DNA of 64,000 nt from Acidobacteriota bacterium (GTDB lineage: Bacteria > Acidobacteriota > Vicinamibacteria > Vicinamibacterales > Fen-181): NCBI GenBank assembly GCA_003170135.1, contig PMZR01000043.1, forward strand, positions 1 to 64,000, written 5' to 3'. A program made the translations under genes and the position numbers. Of the stretch, positions 18,282-27,065 are shown piece by piece (within the stretch, counting starts at the first letter, position 1; every line of letters begins with the position of its first letter). Under the pieces are notes generated by a model. The model made no database searches and had not been told where the DNA came from. It saw only the letters and a list, made by a program, of their open reading frames with translations.

Positions 18282-18455
18282 ACGTCGTAGGGGAGGATGA
18301 CTTCCGGAAGGCTTAGACACCGGTCCCGCCGCGATGGGGCCATGCTATCCTGATCTCGGCCAGCCCCCCGCCGGGGAGGGGACCGAGGCGAGTGCGGCTC
18401 GACCCTCAACCAGTCTTGAAACCGCCAGCCATCCCCGGCTCGATTCCCTCCTGCC

Positions 18456-18659
18456 CTACCCCGCCGCCGCCTTCGGGTGCGCCACATCCCATCCGTCATC
18501 GATCGCGATGTTGCCGTCGGCGTCCTGCGGCAGCGCAGCCTTGATCTGCGCGGAGGTCGGGAAATTCCCGGTCGCGAGGAAGTGCGCCTTGATGGCAGTC
18601 ACGATCAGCGGACCGAAGGTCTCGATGATGTCGGCGATGACGACGGTCTTGTCGGTCAC
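18456..18659 (-). CDS. 67-aa lysis-region protein with DADGN module
   Basis: Starts with GTG (GTGA overlap with the upstream stop; GGGAGGT 5 bp before it). Residues 6-28 are hydrophobic to amphipathic, then comes a C-terminal module: PTSAQIKAALPQDADGN and AIDDGWD. The same module, with the same preceding hydrophobic segment, ends the 640-aa protein at 21127-23049. The DxDGNxxxxD pattern looks like an EF-hand or dockerin-type calcium loop. Last gene of the late operon; function unknown. Confidence 0.75.
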   Translation of the reverse strand: MTDKTVVIADIIETFGPLIVTAIKAHFLATGNFPTSAQIKAALPQDADGNIAIDDGWDVAHPKAAAG

Positions 18660-19324
18660 GAGGCACCTCCCGTCGGAAGAAACGCAGCGAGCGAGACGTC
18701 CACCGCCGAGACCAGCGAGGCGAGCAGCGGATCCGCGAGCGTCTTCGGGGGGATCTCCTTCTTCGCCGCCGCCCATGCAGCCGCGACGGTCTGGCCCCAG
18801 CCGGCCGGCGTCGCCTTCAGCGTCGTCCAGGCGGCGCGATCGAAGTGAACGATGACGCGCGTGACGTCGGTCGGGAGCGCACCCTGCGCCTCGGCCTTGA
18901 TTGCCGCGTCCCGCAGCGCGCTGATCGCCCGGCCGATCTGGTCCGCGGTGTAGGCGGCCTGCACGTCGGGCGGGAGCGCCGGCTGGTTCTTCGGCGCGCA
19001 GGCCGGCAGCGTGAGCGTGCCGCCAGCGAGCACCGCGGCGAGCAGCACGGTCGGCAGGACGCGCGCGTTGATACTGCCGACGCCGGCGCCGCCAGCGTCC
19101 TTCGCGCCGATCAGCGGACTGGTCGCCATCTTGCCGCTGAAGGCCGAGAGGATGAGCGCGGCGAGTCGGATGTAGGGCAGCCAGGCGGCCGGCACGCCGA
19201 ACCACGCGGCGGTCTCCGGGCTCCAGGCCGCACCCACCACGAGCAGGCCCGTCACCATGCCGAGCCACCACACGAAGGAATCGCGAGTCAACGTGAGTCC
19301 GAAGATTGTCACCACACACCTCAC
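18656..19324 (-). CDS. holin-like protein fused to lipobox-bearing domain
   Basis: A 222-aa protein. Residues 15-65 form two membrane segments ending in SGKMATSPLIG, a layout seen in small phage holins. A third hydrophobic run (88-105) ends in LPAC (Cys109), a lipobox-like site, followed by a ~110-aa soluble alanine-rich part. This could be a holin joined to a lipoprotein or spanin-like domain, or two products from one gene. GTG at codon 5 with GAGGT just upstream is an alternative start. Confidence 0.6.
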   Translation of the reverse strand: MRCVVTIFGLTLTRDSFVWWLGMVTGLLVVGAAWSPETAAWFGVPAAWLPYIRLAALILSAFSGKMATSPLIGAKDAGGAGVGSINARVLPTVLLAAVLAGGTLTLPACAPKNQPALPPDVQAAYTADQIGRAISALRDAAIKAEAQGALPTDVTRVIVHFDRAAWTTLKATPAGWGQTVAAAWAAAKKEIPPKTLADPLLASLVSAVDVSLAAFLPTGGAS

Positions 19325-19455
19325 ATCGGGGGCTTCGAGTTATTCGCCTTCCTGCGTCGCTTCGCCCGCAGCCATCGGGCGCGCACCCTGCGCTTGTTCC
19401 GTCCGCGGCACGTCAGCCAGTGTATGCAACCCTTGCAACTGGCGCCCATTCCCGC

Positions 19456-19656
19456 TCACTCCCCGCCGAGCAGCACCTGGCCGAGCAGGTGATAGAGCAG
19501 CTTCGTGTCGAGCGTCACGCGTCCGCGCGTCGCGCTTTCGGCCGAGGCGATCTCCGCGCATGGCGACTCGACGTCGGCGAGCACCCACATCCAACCCTGT
19601 AACCGGATGCGCGGGTCCTCGCTTTCGATGGCTTCGGCGATCGTCATCTCGGACAT
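19456..19656 (-). CDS. 66-aa hypothetical late protein
   Basis: A small acidic protein (MSEMTIAEAIESEDPRIR) with GGGGAGGACACCA before the ATG, a good Shine-Dalgarno. No transmembrane segment and no recognised domain. It lies between the endolysin/zinc-ribbon genes and the holin-like gene. Confidence 0.65.
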   Translation of the reverse strand: MSEMTIAEAIESEDPRIRLQGWMWVLADVESPCAEIASAESATRGRVTLDTKLLYHLLGQVLLGGE

Positions 19657-19669
19657 TGGTGTCCTCCCC

Positions 19670-19846
19670 TCATCGCGCGCCAGGCGCCGCCACCTTGATG
19701 ACGCTCGGATTCAACACCCCGACCGCCGTCGGCGCCTTCGTTTGGGTCACCGTCACCCGATACTCCGCATGGCAGTGGTGGCAGATCACGAGTCCTTCGC
19801 GAACGAGCACATTGAACTTGCAGTTGCGGCAGACGATCAGATCCAC
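19670..19846 (-). CDS. 58-aa zinc-ribbon protein
   Basis: CRNC and CHHC pairs 15 residues apart (VCRNCKFNVLVREGLVICHH) define a mini zinc ribbon; the rest is hydrophobic/neutral. GTG start 8 bp after the endolysin stop. Function unknown. Confidence 0.6.
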   Translation of the reverse strand: MDLIVCRNCKFNVLVREGLVICHHCHAEYRVTVTQTKAPTAVGVLNPSVIKVAAPGAR

Positions 19847-19853
19847 GATCGGA

Positions 19854-20309
19854 CTACTCGGCATACAGCCGCCGGACGCCGAGCACGCGCGTGCGATCGA
19901 ACGACGCGATGTTGACCGCATCGCCCTGGTTACCCGCGAGGAGGAGGACGTGGAGGCCGTCCAGTCCGGCGAAGAATCCGACGTGCCCGGGCGCCGCGAT
20001 GACATTCGGCCCGGGCTGCGCGCCCGTCCCGCGCGAGAGCACAACGACGTCGTAGCCGGGCCGCGCCTCCTCGAGCGCGATGGGCGTGCCCACCTGGAGC
20101 CACGAGCGCGCGGCCAGAGATTTCGAGCGTGGCAACCTCAAGAGCCACGCGACATAGTTGACGAAAGCCGAACACCAGGCCGTCGCGTCATCCTGGACGG
20201 TGCCGTCCTCGAGGCGGAGCATCGCGAGCACCGCCGGATTGGAGGCTGTTCCGGCGACCTCTTTCGTGCCGATGAAGCGCTGGGCGAGATCGAACGCGGT
20301 AATCTGCAT
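19854..20309 (-). CDS. phage endolysin, NlpC/P60-like (TIGR02594 type)
   Basis: A 151-aa peptidase. Catalytic Cys46 in ATAWCSAFVN and His109 in APGHVGFF, spaced as in the TIGR02594/CHAP-like endolysins; the N-terminal DLAQRFIGTKEVAG is also typical. It should cleave peptide bonds of peptidoglycan at lysis. There is no signal peptide, so release depends on a holin, in line with the neighbouring membrane proteins. A GTG one codon upstream is an alternative start. Confidence 0.85.
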   Translation of the reverse strand: MQITAFDLAQRFIGTKEVAGTASNPAVLAMLRLEDGTVQDDATAWCSAFVNYVAWLLRLPRSKSLAARSWLQVGTPIALEEARPGYDVVVLSRGTGAQPGPNVIAAPGHVGFFAGLDGLHVLLLAGNQGDAVNIASFDRTRVLGVRRLYAE

Positions 20310-20313
20310 CACG

Positions 20314-20625
20314 TCACCATTTGTGCGTCAGAAGCAGTTTGAATAGCTCGATGATGGCCACAACCACGCCGCCCGCACCAAGGCCGCTGCGTACTTCCGC
20401 GCGCTGGTGCCACCGCCGCGGTTCGCCGGGCGTGTTCCAGCGCGTTGGAGGCTCCAGCGCGGGGCCAGAATCGTCGGCGTGCGGGCACCGCCGGTGCACC
20501 TCTTCGATGTGATTGAGCAACCCGCGGGCCTCGTCCACGTCATCACGCAGCCCGTCGTAGTCCTTCCCGAGACGTTCCGCGATCGCCAGAAGGCGTCCGA
20601 CTTCGATCGACAGGTCGGGCGCCAT
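20314..20625 (-). CDS. small coiled protein with C-terminal membrane segment (holin-like)
   Basis: A 103-aa protein. An N-terminal helical region (LSIEVGRLLAIAERLGKDYD) is followed by a polar linker and one C-terminal membrane segment (AGGVVVAIIELFKLLL). This layout is like XhlA-type or class III holin helpers. ATG preceded by GGGGGTG. It sits between the response regulator and the endolysin, so a role in lysis is inferred. Confidence 0.65.
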   Translation of the reverse strand: MAPDLSIEVGRLLAIAERLGKDYDGLRDDVDEARGLLNHIEEVHRRCPHADDSGPALEPPTRWNTPGEPRRWHQRAEVRSGLGAGGVVVAIIELFKLLLTHKW

Positions 20626-20627
20626 CG

Positions 20628-21095
20628 TCACCCCCGGAGTTTCAGCGCGGCGGACATCGCGCCCAGCGCCGAGACGAATTGTGTGAGGCGCGCGCCGTAG
20701 CACTCGGCCGATGACGCGAGCCGGTCGCCGATCGGCGCGTGGCGCGCCCGCACCCGCCGAAGCAGCCGCTCGAAGGCCGACGGCTCAAACGGCTTTTCCA
20801 GCCAGTCGATGACGCCGCAGGCGAGCGCCGCGCGCACGATCGCGTGGTCCCCATAGCCGGAAATGATCGCGACGGGGAGATCTGGATACCGCGTCCGGCA
20901 ATAGCGTGCCAGCGCCAGGCCATCCTCCCCGGGCATACACAGGTCGGTCAGCACCAGGTCGGGCACCTCCACGTCGAGCAGCGCGACGGCCTCCCGCACC
21001 GACCCCGCAGCCCGCACCTCGCAATCGAGGGCGCCCAACTGCAGCGCCATCAACTCCAGCGAGTCGCGGTTGTCGTCGACGATGAGCACGTGCAT
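20628..21095 (-). CDS. stand-alone response-regulator receiver protein
   Basis: A 155-aa CheY-like domain. Asp7/Asp8 (LIVDDN), phospho-acceptor Asp51 (LTDLCMP), switch Ser79 (IISGYGD) and Lys101 (LEKPF) are all present, so it should be phosphorylated by a histidine kinase. After the receiver there are ~35 residues with no recognisable output domain. It is in the prophage late operon: stop 3 bp before the next start, same strand as tail and lysis genes. That location is unusual; a link between host signalling and lysis is an inference. Confidence 0.88.
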   Translation of the reverse strand: MHVLIVDDNRDSLELMALQLGALDCEVRAAGSVREAVALLDVEVPDLVLTDLCMPGEDGLALARYCRTRYPDLPVAIISGYGDHAIVRAALACGVIDWLEKPFEPSAFERLLRRVRARHAPIGDRLASSAECYGARLTQFVSALGAMSAALKLRG

Positions 21096-21126
21096 GGCGG
21101 TCCTGTTCCGAGGGGCTGCGTTGTTA

Positions 21127-23049
21127 TTACTTCGGGTTCGCGGCATCCCATACATCGTCGATGGCCAGGTTGCCGTCGGCGTCCCGCGGCAGCGCCGCGA
21201 TGATCTGTTCGGAGGTCGGATATGTCCCGGTCTGTTGTTGTCGCGCCCGCACGATCGCGACGATGAGCGCCGCGGCGGCCGCGACGGCGCCGCCGACCTC
21301 GAGCGCGGTATGCGAGGACGAGGGCTGCGCCGGCGCCGCGGGCTTCTGGGCCGGCGCCGGCTCTGGGACGATCGGGGGCTGAACGACGACCGGCGGCGGT
21401 TCGACCGGCGGCGGGGGCGGCTCCGGATCTGGTGCCGGCGCCGGGGCCTGGACGATCGTCGGCGCATCGCAGGCCGCGCAGATGGCCTGCACCCAGCGCA
21501 GTTCGGTCGGCTGCTGCGTCGGGCCGAATTCGTTCGCCGGCGGGTCGCATGAGAGCGCGCCCTCACGCTTGAACGCGAACCAGACAATCCCCGCGCACCC
21601 GTCGTGCCGCAGCGCCTCGTCGTGCCGCGCCTGGAGCCTCGAGAGCGCGGCGTCGGACCAGACCGGGTCAGGGCCGTGCGTCCGCCGCCGGTCATGAGCC
21701 TGGGCGCAGATGCCGAAGGGCATGCCGATCGTCGCCAGGGCGGCGCTCAGCCACGTGGAGTACTCGGATGGCGGCGGCTCGTGGTCCCAGTACGACTGCA
21801 GCAGCGGCAGGTCGACACCCGGGATCCGCTCGAGGACGTCCTGCTGGTAGCTGAGGATCGGCCGCGGCGCCAGGCCGAGGGTCGCCATGCGCGCCCGAGC
21901 TGCCGCGGCGTTGGCCGCCACGTTGTCACGCACGCTTCCGCCGCCGCTCTCGCCGTCCACCAGCACGCCGTAGACGCGCGCCCACTCGCTTGCGGTGACA
22001 TCGATGCCGGCGACGCCGTAGGCGAGGATGAGGCGTGGATCGCCCGCCGCCAGCATCTGCCCCATGTCGGCCCGGCTGCCGATCATCAGCGCGTTGCCAG
22101 GCGCGGAGAGCTGCAGGCCGAAGTTGCCGGGATAGCAGGCAGTCAACCTGGTGCCGATGCGCGCGAGCGCGGGCGGCTCGGCTGGCAGGTCGACCGGCGC
22201 CGGCGGCGGCGCTGGTGCGGTCGGCACGAACGGCGCAAAGGCTGTCGTGGCGAGATCCACGTCGCTGAAGCGCGCGTCGGACGGCAGTTCGCCCTCTCCG
22301 GATGCGCAGACACCTCGAATGACCGTTCCCGGCGCCACGGCGTCGACCCCGAAGGCCTCGCTCGGCGGGAACAGCACGACGCCGCGCGAGGCGTCCGTCA
22401 TTGGATGTGCGACGACGCCGTATCGCTCACTCCAGTACGCGATCAATCGCACGTCGCCAACCATGAACGTGCACGGCCGCCCGGCCGGGCCGACTTGCGC
22501 CGGCTGTGCCGGGCCGAGGCCGACATGGTGAATGGTGCCCGTCTGGTCGATCCAGATCGCCCCGGTCGCGTGGACGACGCGCAGGGATCGCTCGGACGGC
22601 TGCGCGAGGCGCACGTCCGGCACGACCGTGACGGTGCCGTCCGGCGCGTGCAGCTCGAACCCGGTCCAGGGCGGAGTGTGCTGGACGGCGACCGTCCCGT
22701 CCGGGCCGGTGTCCAGCACGTTCGCGTCCATAAGATCGACTGCGCCATAGGCGTGGCCGCCGAGCCACGCCCCAAAGCGCCCGCCGCCGAACCGCGCCCA
22801 GTTCGCGCCGCCGTGCGCATCGTCGAGCACGCGGGGCGCGCCGCCGCCAATCGGGAGCGCGACAATCGCGTAACCACGCACGCAGCCGATCTCGTCGTCG
22901 GTCAGCCAGCCGGCGCTGCGGCCGTCCGGTGCGAGCACGGCGATGTCTACGCCGCCCGGTCCGCCGTAACGCTCGGCGAGGCGCGGCGTCGCGACCCACG
23001 CCCCGCCGTTGCACTCACCCGTCGCCTGCCCGCGTGAATTGAACCTCAT
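21127..23049 (-). CDS. virion or lysis protein: propeller-like domain, TIM-barrel-like domain, membrane segment
   Basis: A 640-aa protein. Residues 1-300 are beta-rich with repeated short strands, propeller-like. Residues ~320-500 read like a glycoside-hydrolase TIM barrel (LILAYGVAGIDV, YGVLVDGESGGG, LLQSYWDHEPP, GIVWFAFKREG). A long Pro-rich linker (~530-585) leads to one membrane segment and the module PTSEQIIAALPRDADGN-x-AIDD shared with the 67-aa lysis-region protein. ATG with GAGGGACACC. No exact family is recognised; a role in adsorption or wall contact is inferred from the position after the fibre gene. Confidence 0.6.
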   Translation of the reverse strand: MRFNSRGQATGECNGGAWVATPRLAERYGGPGGVDIAVLAPDGRSAGWLTDDEIGCVRGYAIVALPIGGGAPRVLDDAHGGANWARFGGGRFGAWLGGHAYGAVDLMDANVLDTGPDGTVAVQHTPPWTGFELHAPDGTVTVVPDVRLAQPSERSLRVVHATGAIWIDQTGTIHHVGLGPAQPAQVGPAGRPCTFMVGDVRLIAYWSERYGVVAHPMTDASRGVVLFPPSEAFGVDAVAPGTVIRGVCASGEGELPSDARFSDVDLATTAFAPFVPTAPAPPPAPVDLPAEPPALARIGTRLTACYPGNFGLQLSAPGNALMIGSRADMGQMLAAGDPRLILAYGVAGIDVTASEWARVYGVLVDGESGGGSVRDNVAANAAAARARMATLGLAPRPILSYQQDVLERIPGVDLPLLQSYWDHEPPPSEYSTWLSAALATIGMPFGICAQAHDRRRTHGPDPVWSDAALSRLQARHDEALRHDGCAGIVWFAFKREGALSCDPPANEFGPTQQPTELRWVQAICAACDAPTIVQAPAPAPDPEPPPPPVEPPPVVVQPPIVPEPAPAQKPAAPAQPSSSHTALEVGGAVAAAAALIVAIVRARQQQTGTYPTSEQIIAALPRDADGNLAIDDVWDAANPK

Positions 23050-23057
23050 GGTGTCCC

Positions 23058-24929
23058 TCAGAATCCGAACGTGATCTGGCCCCACATGCGCGTCGCGTTC
23101 GTAGACGCCGTCCAGTTGTTTTGTTGGGTCCGGAATAACCGGAGGATGCCGCCACCGGCGGGAGAGACGACGACGATCCCGATCTCGTCAGCCCCGCCGT
23201 TGTCCGCGTACCAGAAAGTATTTGCTGCCGCGAACGCCGGAGTCACGTACGGGATCGCGATGCGGAGTTCGTTGCCAGGGGCGGCCACGGTCGTCGCGTC
23301 GAGCGCGAACCACATCGTCATCGTTCTGCCGACGATCATCCACTTCAAAGTGATCTGGTCGCCGGCTTCGACCGTCCACGTCCCTGCGCTGCCGGTGAAA
23401 TTCGCACCGTTGTACGGGATGTCCTGCGCTTCACCCATGCCGTAGGAGCGCCCGCGTTCCGTAACCTTCGTGGTGGCAGACGACCCAAGATTGAGCGTCG
23501 CCGCTCCAGCCCCTACCGTCATCGTGGGCGTCACGCCATCGTCGAGCGCATCCGTCGTGATGTTGCCGGCCGTCCACGTCCCGTGCGCCCAACCGCCTTT
23601 CGAGTAGACTTCGACCTTCGACGCTTTCGATCCTGACGGCCCGAGCGCGTCGATCATTGCGCCGGCCTGGAGCCCCGACCCAACAGTCGTGACGTGCGAG
23701 AACAAACCGATATTCTTCCGCAACGGGATAATCCCGAAGTCGGTAAACATTCCGTAGAGATCGCCCGTGCCTGAGTCCGGGCTGGTGATCGCCAGTCCGC
23801 CAGTCACGCCCCACGAGCCTTGCGCCGAGATCCTGGCGCCGGCGGCGTCGGCCGTGAACGTTGGCGTCACGATGCCAGCCGGGGAGATGGAGACGACTTC
23901 TGTGTAATCGCCCGCGTTCGCGCCCTGCGAGCCGAACGAGATTTTCGGCGAGGCGCCGGCCGACATGACGATCCGCGTGTCGCCGTTGTGCCCGCTCACC
24001 AGATATGCGGTGCCGATCGCCCACGCGGGATCGGGCGCGTTCGCCGCGAGCTTGTCGCGCTCCACGTTGTAGGTCGTCCCGCCGACGAGCGTGAGGACCT
24101 TGATCCACTCGGCCTTGACCGCGCCCGACGCGTCGTTCGCCTGCACAAGCACAAAGTCGTTCGGCGTCATCGCCTGCCCGAAGTCGATCACAGCATCGCC
24201 ACTCGCGACCGCCGCTGCGAACGCGCCCGCACTCTTGCCGATGACGTTCGTGCCGGCGAAGAGCTGCTGCACGTTCTGCGCGTAGACGGTGGAGTTGAGC
24301 GTCGAGATGTAGCCGCTCTTCCACGGATGCGAAGGCAGACCGAGTGAACCTGTGCCGGCCGGAAACGGAATCAGGTCGCCGCCCGCGAGATACCAGGTGC
24401 TGCTTCCGTCGAAGTAGAGCCACGAGTTGCCAGAGTTCCCGAAGTACGCCGCGCCTGCTGCGGGCGCACCGTTTCGAGAGAACGCGGCGTCGCCCGCCCC
24501 CGCGGAATACGCGCCCGTCCCCACCCGCAGCGAGCCGTTCACAAAGACGGTGTTCTGGAAAGTGAAGTCGCCGGCGGCGAAAGTCCCTGTGCCGACGTCC
24601 GCTGCGGTCAGCGTCACCGCCCCGGTGCGCCCAGCGACCGACGTGACCGTGCCGAGCGCCGCCCAGCCTGTCGTGCCAGTGCCCGTGAGCTTCACGTAGA
24701 TGGCCGGGTTCGACAGGCTCGCGTCCGTCCGCCAGTACGTGTCGCAGGGGGATCCGGTGACGACGCCTTCGGGCGAGCCGGAGCCGCTCTGCCATCGGCA
24801 TCCACCGATCTGGATGCGGTCGGCGGCGATGTCCTGCGCGAGCGCCTGCCCCTGCCACACCAGAAGCAGCGCGACGACCGCGCTACAGAATTTCAGCGCC
24901 CGGATTGCTCTTGACCGCATACCTGCCAT
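23058..24929 (-). CDS. tail fibre-like protein with N-terminal signal peptide
   Basis: A 623-aa Gly/Thr/Ala-rich protein with fibre-like sequence (TSVAGRTGAVTLTAADVGTG, DLYGMFTDFG) and a C-terminal globular part (ITLKWMIVGRTMTMWFALDA). Residues 1-32 are a classical Sec signal: RSRAIRALK, a hydrophobic core and the ALAQ cleavage site. That is odd for a virion protein assembled in the cytoplasm. It overlaps the preceding gene by 47 bp; GGGAG 9 nt before the ATG supports this start. Confidence 0.75.
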   Translation of the reverse strand: MAGMRSRAIRALKFCSAVVALLLVWQGQALAQDIAADRIQIGGCRWQSGSGSPEGVVTGSPCDTYWRTDASLSNPAIYVKLTGTGTTGWAALGTVTSVAGRTGAVTLTAADVGTGTFAAGDFTFQNTVFVNGSLRVGTGAYSAGAGDAAFSRNGAPAAGAAYFGNSGNSWLYFDGSSTWYLAGGDLIPFPAGTGSLGLPSHPWKSGYISTLNSTVYAQNVQQLFAGTNVIGKSAGAFAAAVASGDAVIDFGQAMTPNDFVLVQANDASGAVKAEWIKVLTLVGGTTYNVERDKLAANAPDPAWAIGTAYLVSGHNGDTRIVMSAGASPKISFGSQGANAGDYTEVVSISPAGIVTPTFTADAAGARISAQGSWGVTGGLAITSPDSGTGDLYGMFTDFGIIPLRKNIGLFSHVTTVGSGLQAGAMIDALGPSGSKASKVEVYSKGGWAHGTWTAGNITTDALDDGVTPTMTVGAGAATLNLGSSATTKVTERGRSYGMGEAQDIPYNGANFTGSAGTWTVEAGDQITLKWMIVGRTMTMWFALDATTVAAPGNELRIAIPYVTPAFAAANTFWYADNGGADEIGIVVVSPAGGGILRLFRTQQNNWTASTNATRMWGQITFGF

Positions 24930-27063
24930 TGGCGTCGCTCCCGTTCACCCTGAGTCGGTACGTGATAGTGGAGACCCCGTCCGGGTCCACCCACTGAATG
25001 ACCTGTTGTGTCCACGCCGCCGACGATACTGCCGTTACCGTGTAGTCCACGCCGCCGCCGCCGGCCTGCGCGTGCACGATCGCCTGGACGGTTCCGAGCG
25101 CTGCGCCCGCCCGGTCGATGCCCTTCACGTCGACGATCACGCGCGCGGTTCGCCCGGCGTTCTTGCTCCAATCCACCGTCCAGTCGCGGTACTCGTACGC
25201 GTCATGCGCGCCAGCCCCGTCGACGTACTGCGACCTCGAGCCGCCCATGTCATAGGCGCCGATCTGGTTGATGATCGTCACGGACCCGGGCGGCAGCGGC
25301 GCGCCGCCGTAGACCGCCGACCCTGGCATCGTGACGGCGCCGGGTTCTTCCACCACGGTCGGGACCGCGTACGCCGCGATGTCCCGACACGTGAGCGTCA
25401 CCGTGTTGTCGTCGAGACTGCCCTCGGCCAGTTCCGCCCGCGTCTTTCGGTTCGTCCAGCCGCTGTTCCCGGTCCCCTCGACGTGCGTGACACCGACGAC
25501 GTCGCCCAACTCGACGTTCAGGCCGTGCATCCCCGTCTGGACGCGCACGCGGCGAGGGACGTCATGGGCGCGGGTGAGGCGATTCAGGCCGATGTCATGG
25601 GCGACCGTGGAGGCGCGCACGAACCAGAGTTCGGTGGCAGGCGCGATGGAAGGCTCCCCGCTCGCGCCGGTGTCCCGCAGGTGCAGGTTCTCGACCGCCC
25701 AGCGCTGATACAGGTAGTCTCGAGCGTACGAGTAGACGACCGCGCTGTAGTACTCCTCGACCAGGTGCGCGATCTCGAACCCGCCATCCAGGATGTCGTT
25801 CACGTCGTCGAGCGTGAGGGTCGCGGCGGCGGACGCATCAACCATCGCGATCGCGAACTGCATCGCGCGCGTGAAGTAGCAGTCGGCATCGCACGACAGG
25901 TTAAAGCGCGCGATCGCGTCCCGCAGCGTGACCTGGCCCTCGCCAAACGCGCCGATGATGCCGGCGCCGACGTAGCCGTTCGGGGCCAGCCGCACCTGGG
26001 AAATCGTCTTGGCGGCGGCGAACGATGCGCTGAGCAGCTTCGAGGTGCCGTCTGCCCAGGTCGGCGCCGCGAGCCAGGCGCCCGTCTGATAGTTGTTGAG
26101 GCCGAAGCAGCGCAGGAAGTGTTCGTACTGGTCGGCGATGGCGGTGTAGAGCGTGCCGGAGCCGTCGCCGACGCTCTCGACGCCCTGGACGTCGCACGAC
26201 GAGATGTACGTGCCGTTGAGGTGCCCGGTCGCCAGGTCGCCCGACAGGTAGATGCACGTGTAGCGACGGCCGGCGATGTCGATGTAGGGCGTCCCGAAGA
26301 ACCCCGCCCACCCGCCATGCCCGGGCACGAGCGCGGCGTTCCCGGCGTCGCAATAGATGTCCTGCAGGGTCCCGTTGAAGTAGTAGTGCGGGACGCTCTT
26401 GCACGCGTGTCCCGCCAGCACACACTGCAGGTAGCTGATCCCGCCGAGCGTGACGTAGCCCACCGGGATCGGATAGACCGGTCCACCGCCGCTCATGTCG
26501 CCGTAGACGATCGGTTCAGGTTGCCCGATGACCGTCGTCGCGGCGCTCGGGAACTGCGTCAGGGCAAAGAGCCGTCGGGGAATCTGCGCATCCAGCCGGG
26601 CGGCGCCGAAGACGGACGCGAGAAAGTCTTCGCACTCGAACTGAAAGCCGAACTTGGCCTGCGGCGTGTAGTTGCGCACGACCCCGCGGGCGATGATCCG
26701 TGGCGTCAGGCCGGCGCGGCGATCGACGTCCGAGAGGGCGCGGATGATGACCTCACAGTTGCGCAGCGCTCGGTTGGCCGACGCGTCATCCAGGAATCCC
26801 CGCAGCAGGCGGTCGACGTCGCTCAGCGCGAACGAGAACGTCGCGCTCGAGTACTGCCCCGCCCTGTCGGACATCGGCCGCGACCACTGCCCGAACGACA
26901 GCACGCGCGCTTCCTTGAAGCCCCCGTAGTACGCCGCGTCGTGCGCCATCGCGACGCCCGACCAGTAGTAGGTCGTCCCGCTCGGGGACACGAACTCCAC
27001 CCAGGCGTTGATCGCCTCCGTGCCCGCTCGCGCCCGATCGGCCGAAAAGGTGACCTCTGGCAT
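24883..27063 (-). CDS. tail tip / baseplate hub-like protein
   Basis: A 726-aa protein. The N-terminal ~170 residues (VEFVSPSGTTYYWSG, FKEARVLSFGQWSRP) resemble the hub domain of siphophage tail-associated proteins; Cys-rich beta segments follow in the middle (CKSVPHYYFNGTLQDIYCD). The C-terminal third (AHDVPRRVRVQTG, LGDVVGVTHVEG) looks like a central-tip domain. It lies directly after the distal-tail gene and before the fibre. It is the likely closure of the tail tube. Confidence 0.7.
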   Translation of the reverse strand: MPEVTFSADRARAGTEAINAWVEFVSPSGTTYYWSGVAMAHDAAYYGGFKEARVLSFGQWSRPMSDRAGQYSSATFSFALSDVDRLLRGFLDDASANRALRNCEVIIRALSDVDRRAGLTPRIIARGVVRNYTPQAKFGFQFECEDFLASVFGAARLDAQIPRRLFALTQFPSAATTVIGQPEPIVYGDMSGGGPVYPIPVGYVTLGGISYLQCVLAGHACKSVPHYYFNGTLQDIYCDAGNAALVPGHGGWAGFFGTPYIDIAGRRYTCIYLSGDLATGHLNGTYISSCDVQGVESVGDGSGTLYTAIADQYEHFLRCFGLNNYQTGAWLAAPTWADGTSKLLSASFAAAKTISQVRLAPNGYVGAGIIGAFGEGQVTLRDAIARFNLSCDADCYFTRAMQFAIAMVDASAAATLTLDDVNDILDGGFEIAHLVEEYYSAVVYSYARDYLYQRWAVENLHLRDTGASGEPSIAPATELWFVRASTVAHDIGLNRLTRAHDVPRRVRVQTGMHGLNVELGDVVGVTHVEGTGNSGWTNRKTRAELAEGSLDDNTVTLTCRDIAAYAVPTVVEEPGAVTMPGSAVYGGAPLPPGSVTIINQIGAYDMGGSRSQYVDGAGAHDAYEYRDWTVDWSKNAGRTARVIVDVKGIDRAGAALGTVQAIVHAQAGGGGVDYTVTAVSSAAWTQQVIQWVDPDGVSTITYRLRVNGSDANGRYAVKSNPGAEIL

Positions 27064-27065
27064 GG

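Noticed and set aside
18286..18455. Small RNA or gene in the GC-rich stretch after the late operon
   Set aside because: No convincing start, Shine-Dalgarno or stable structure beyond the terminator.
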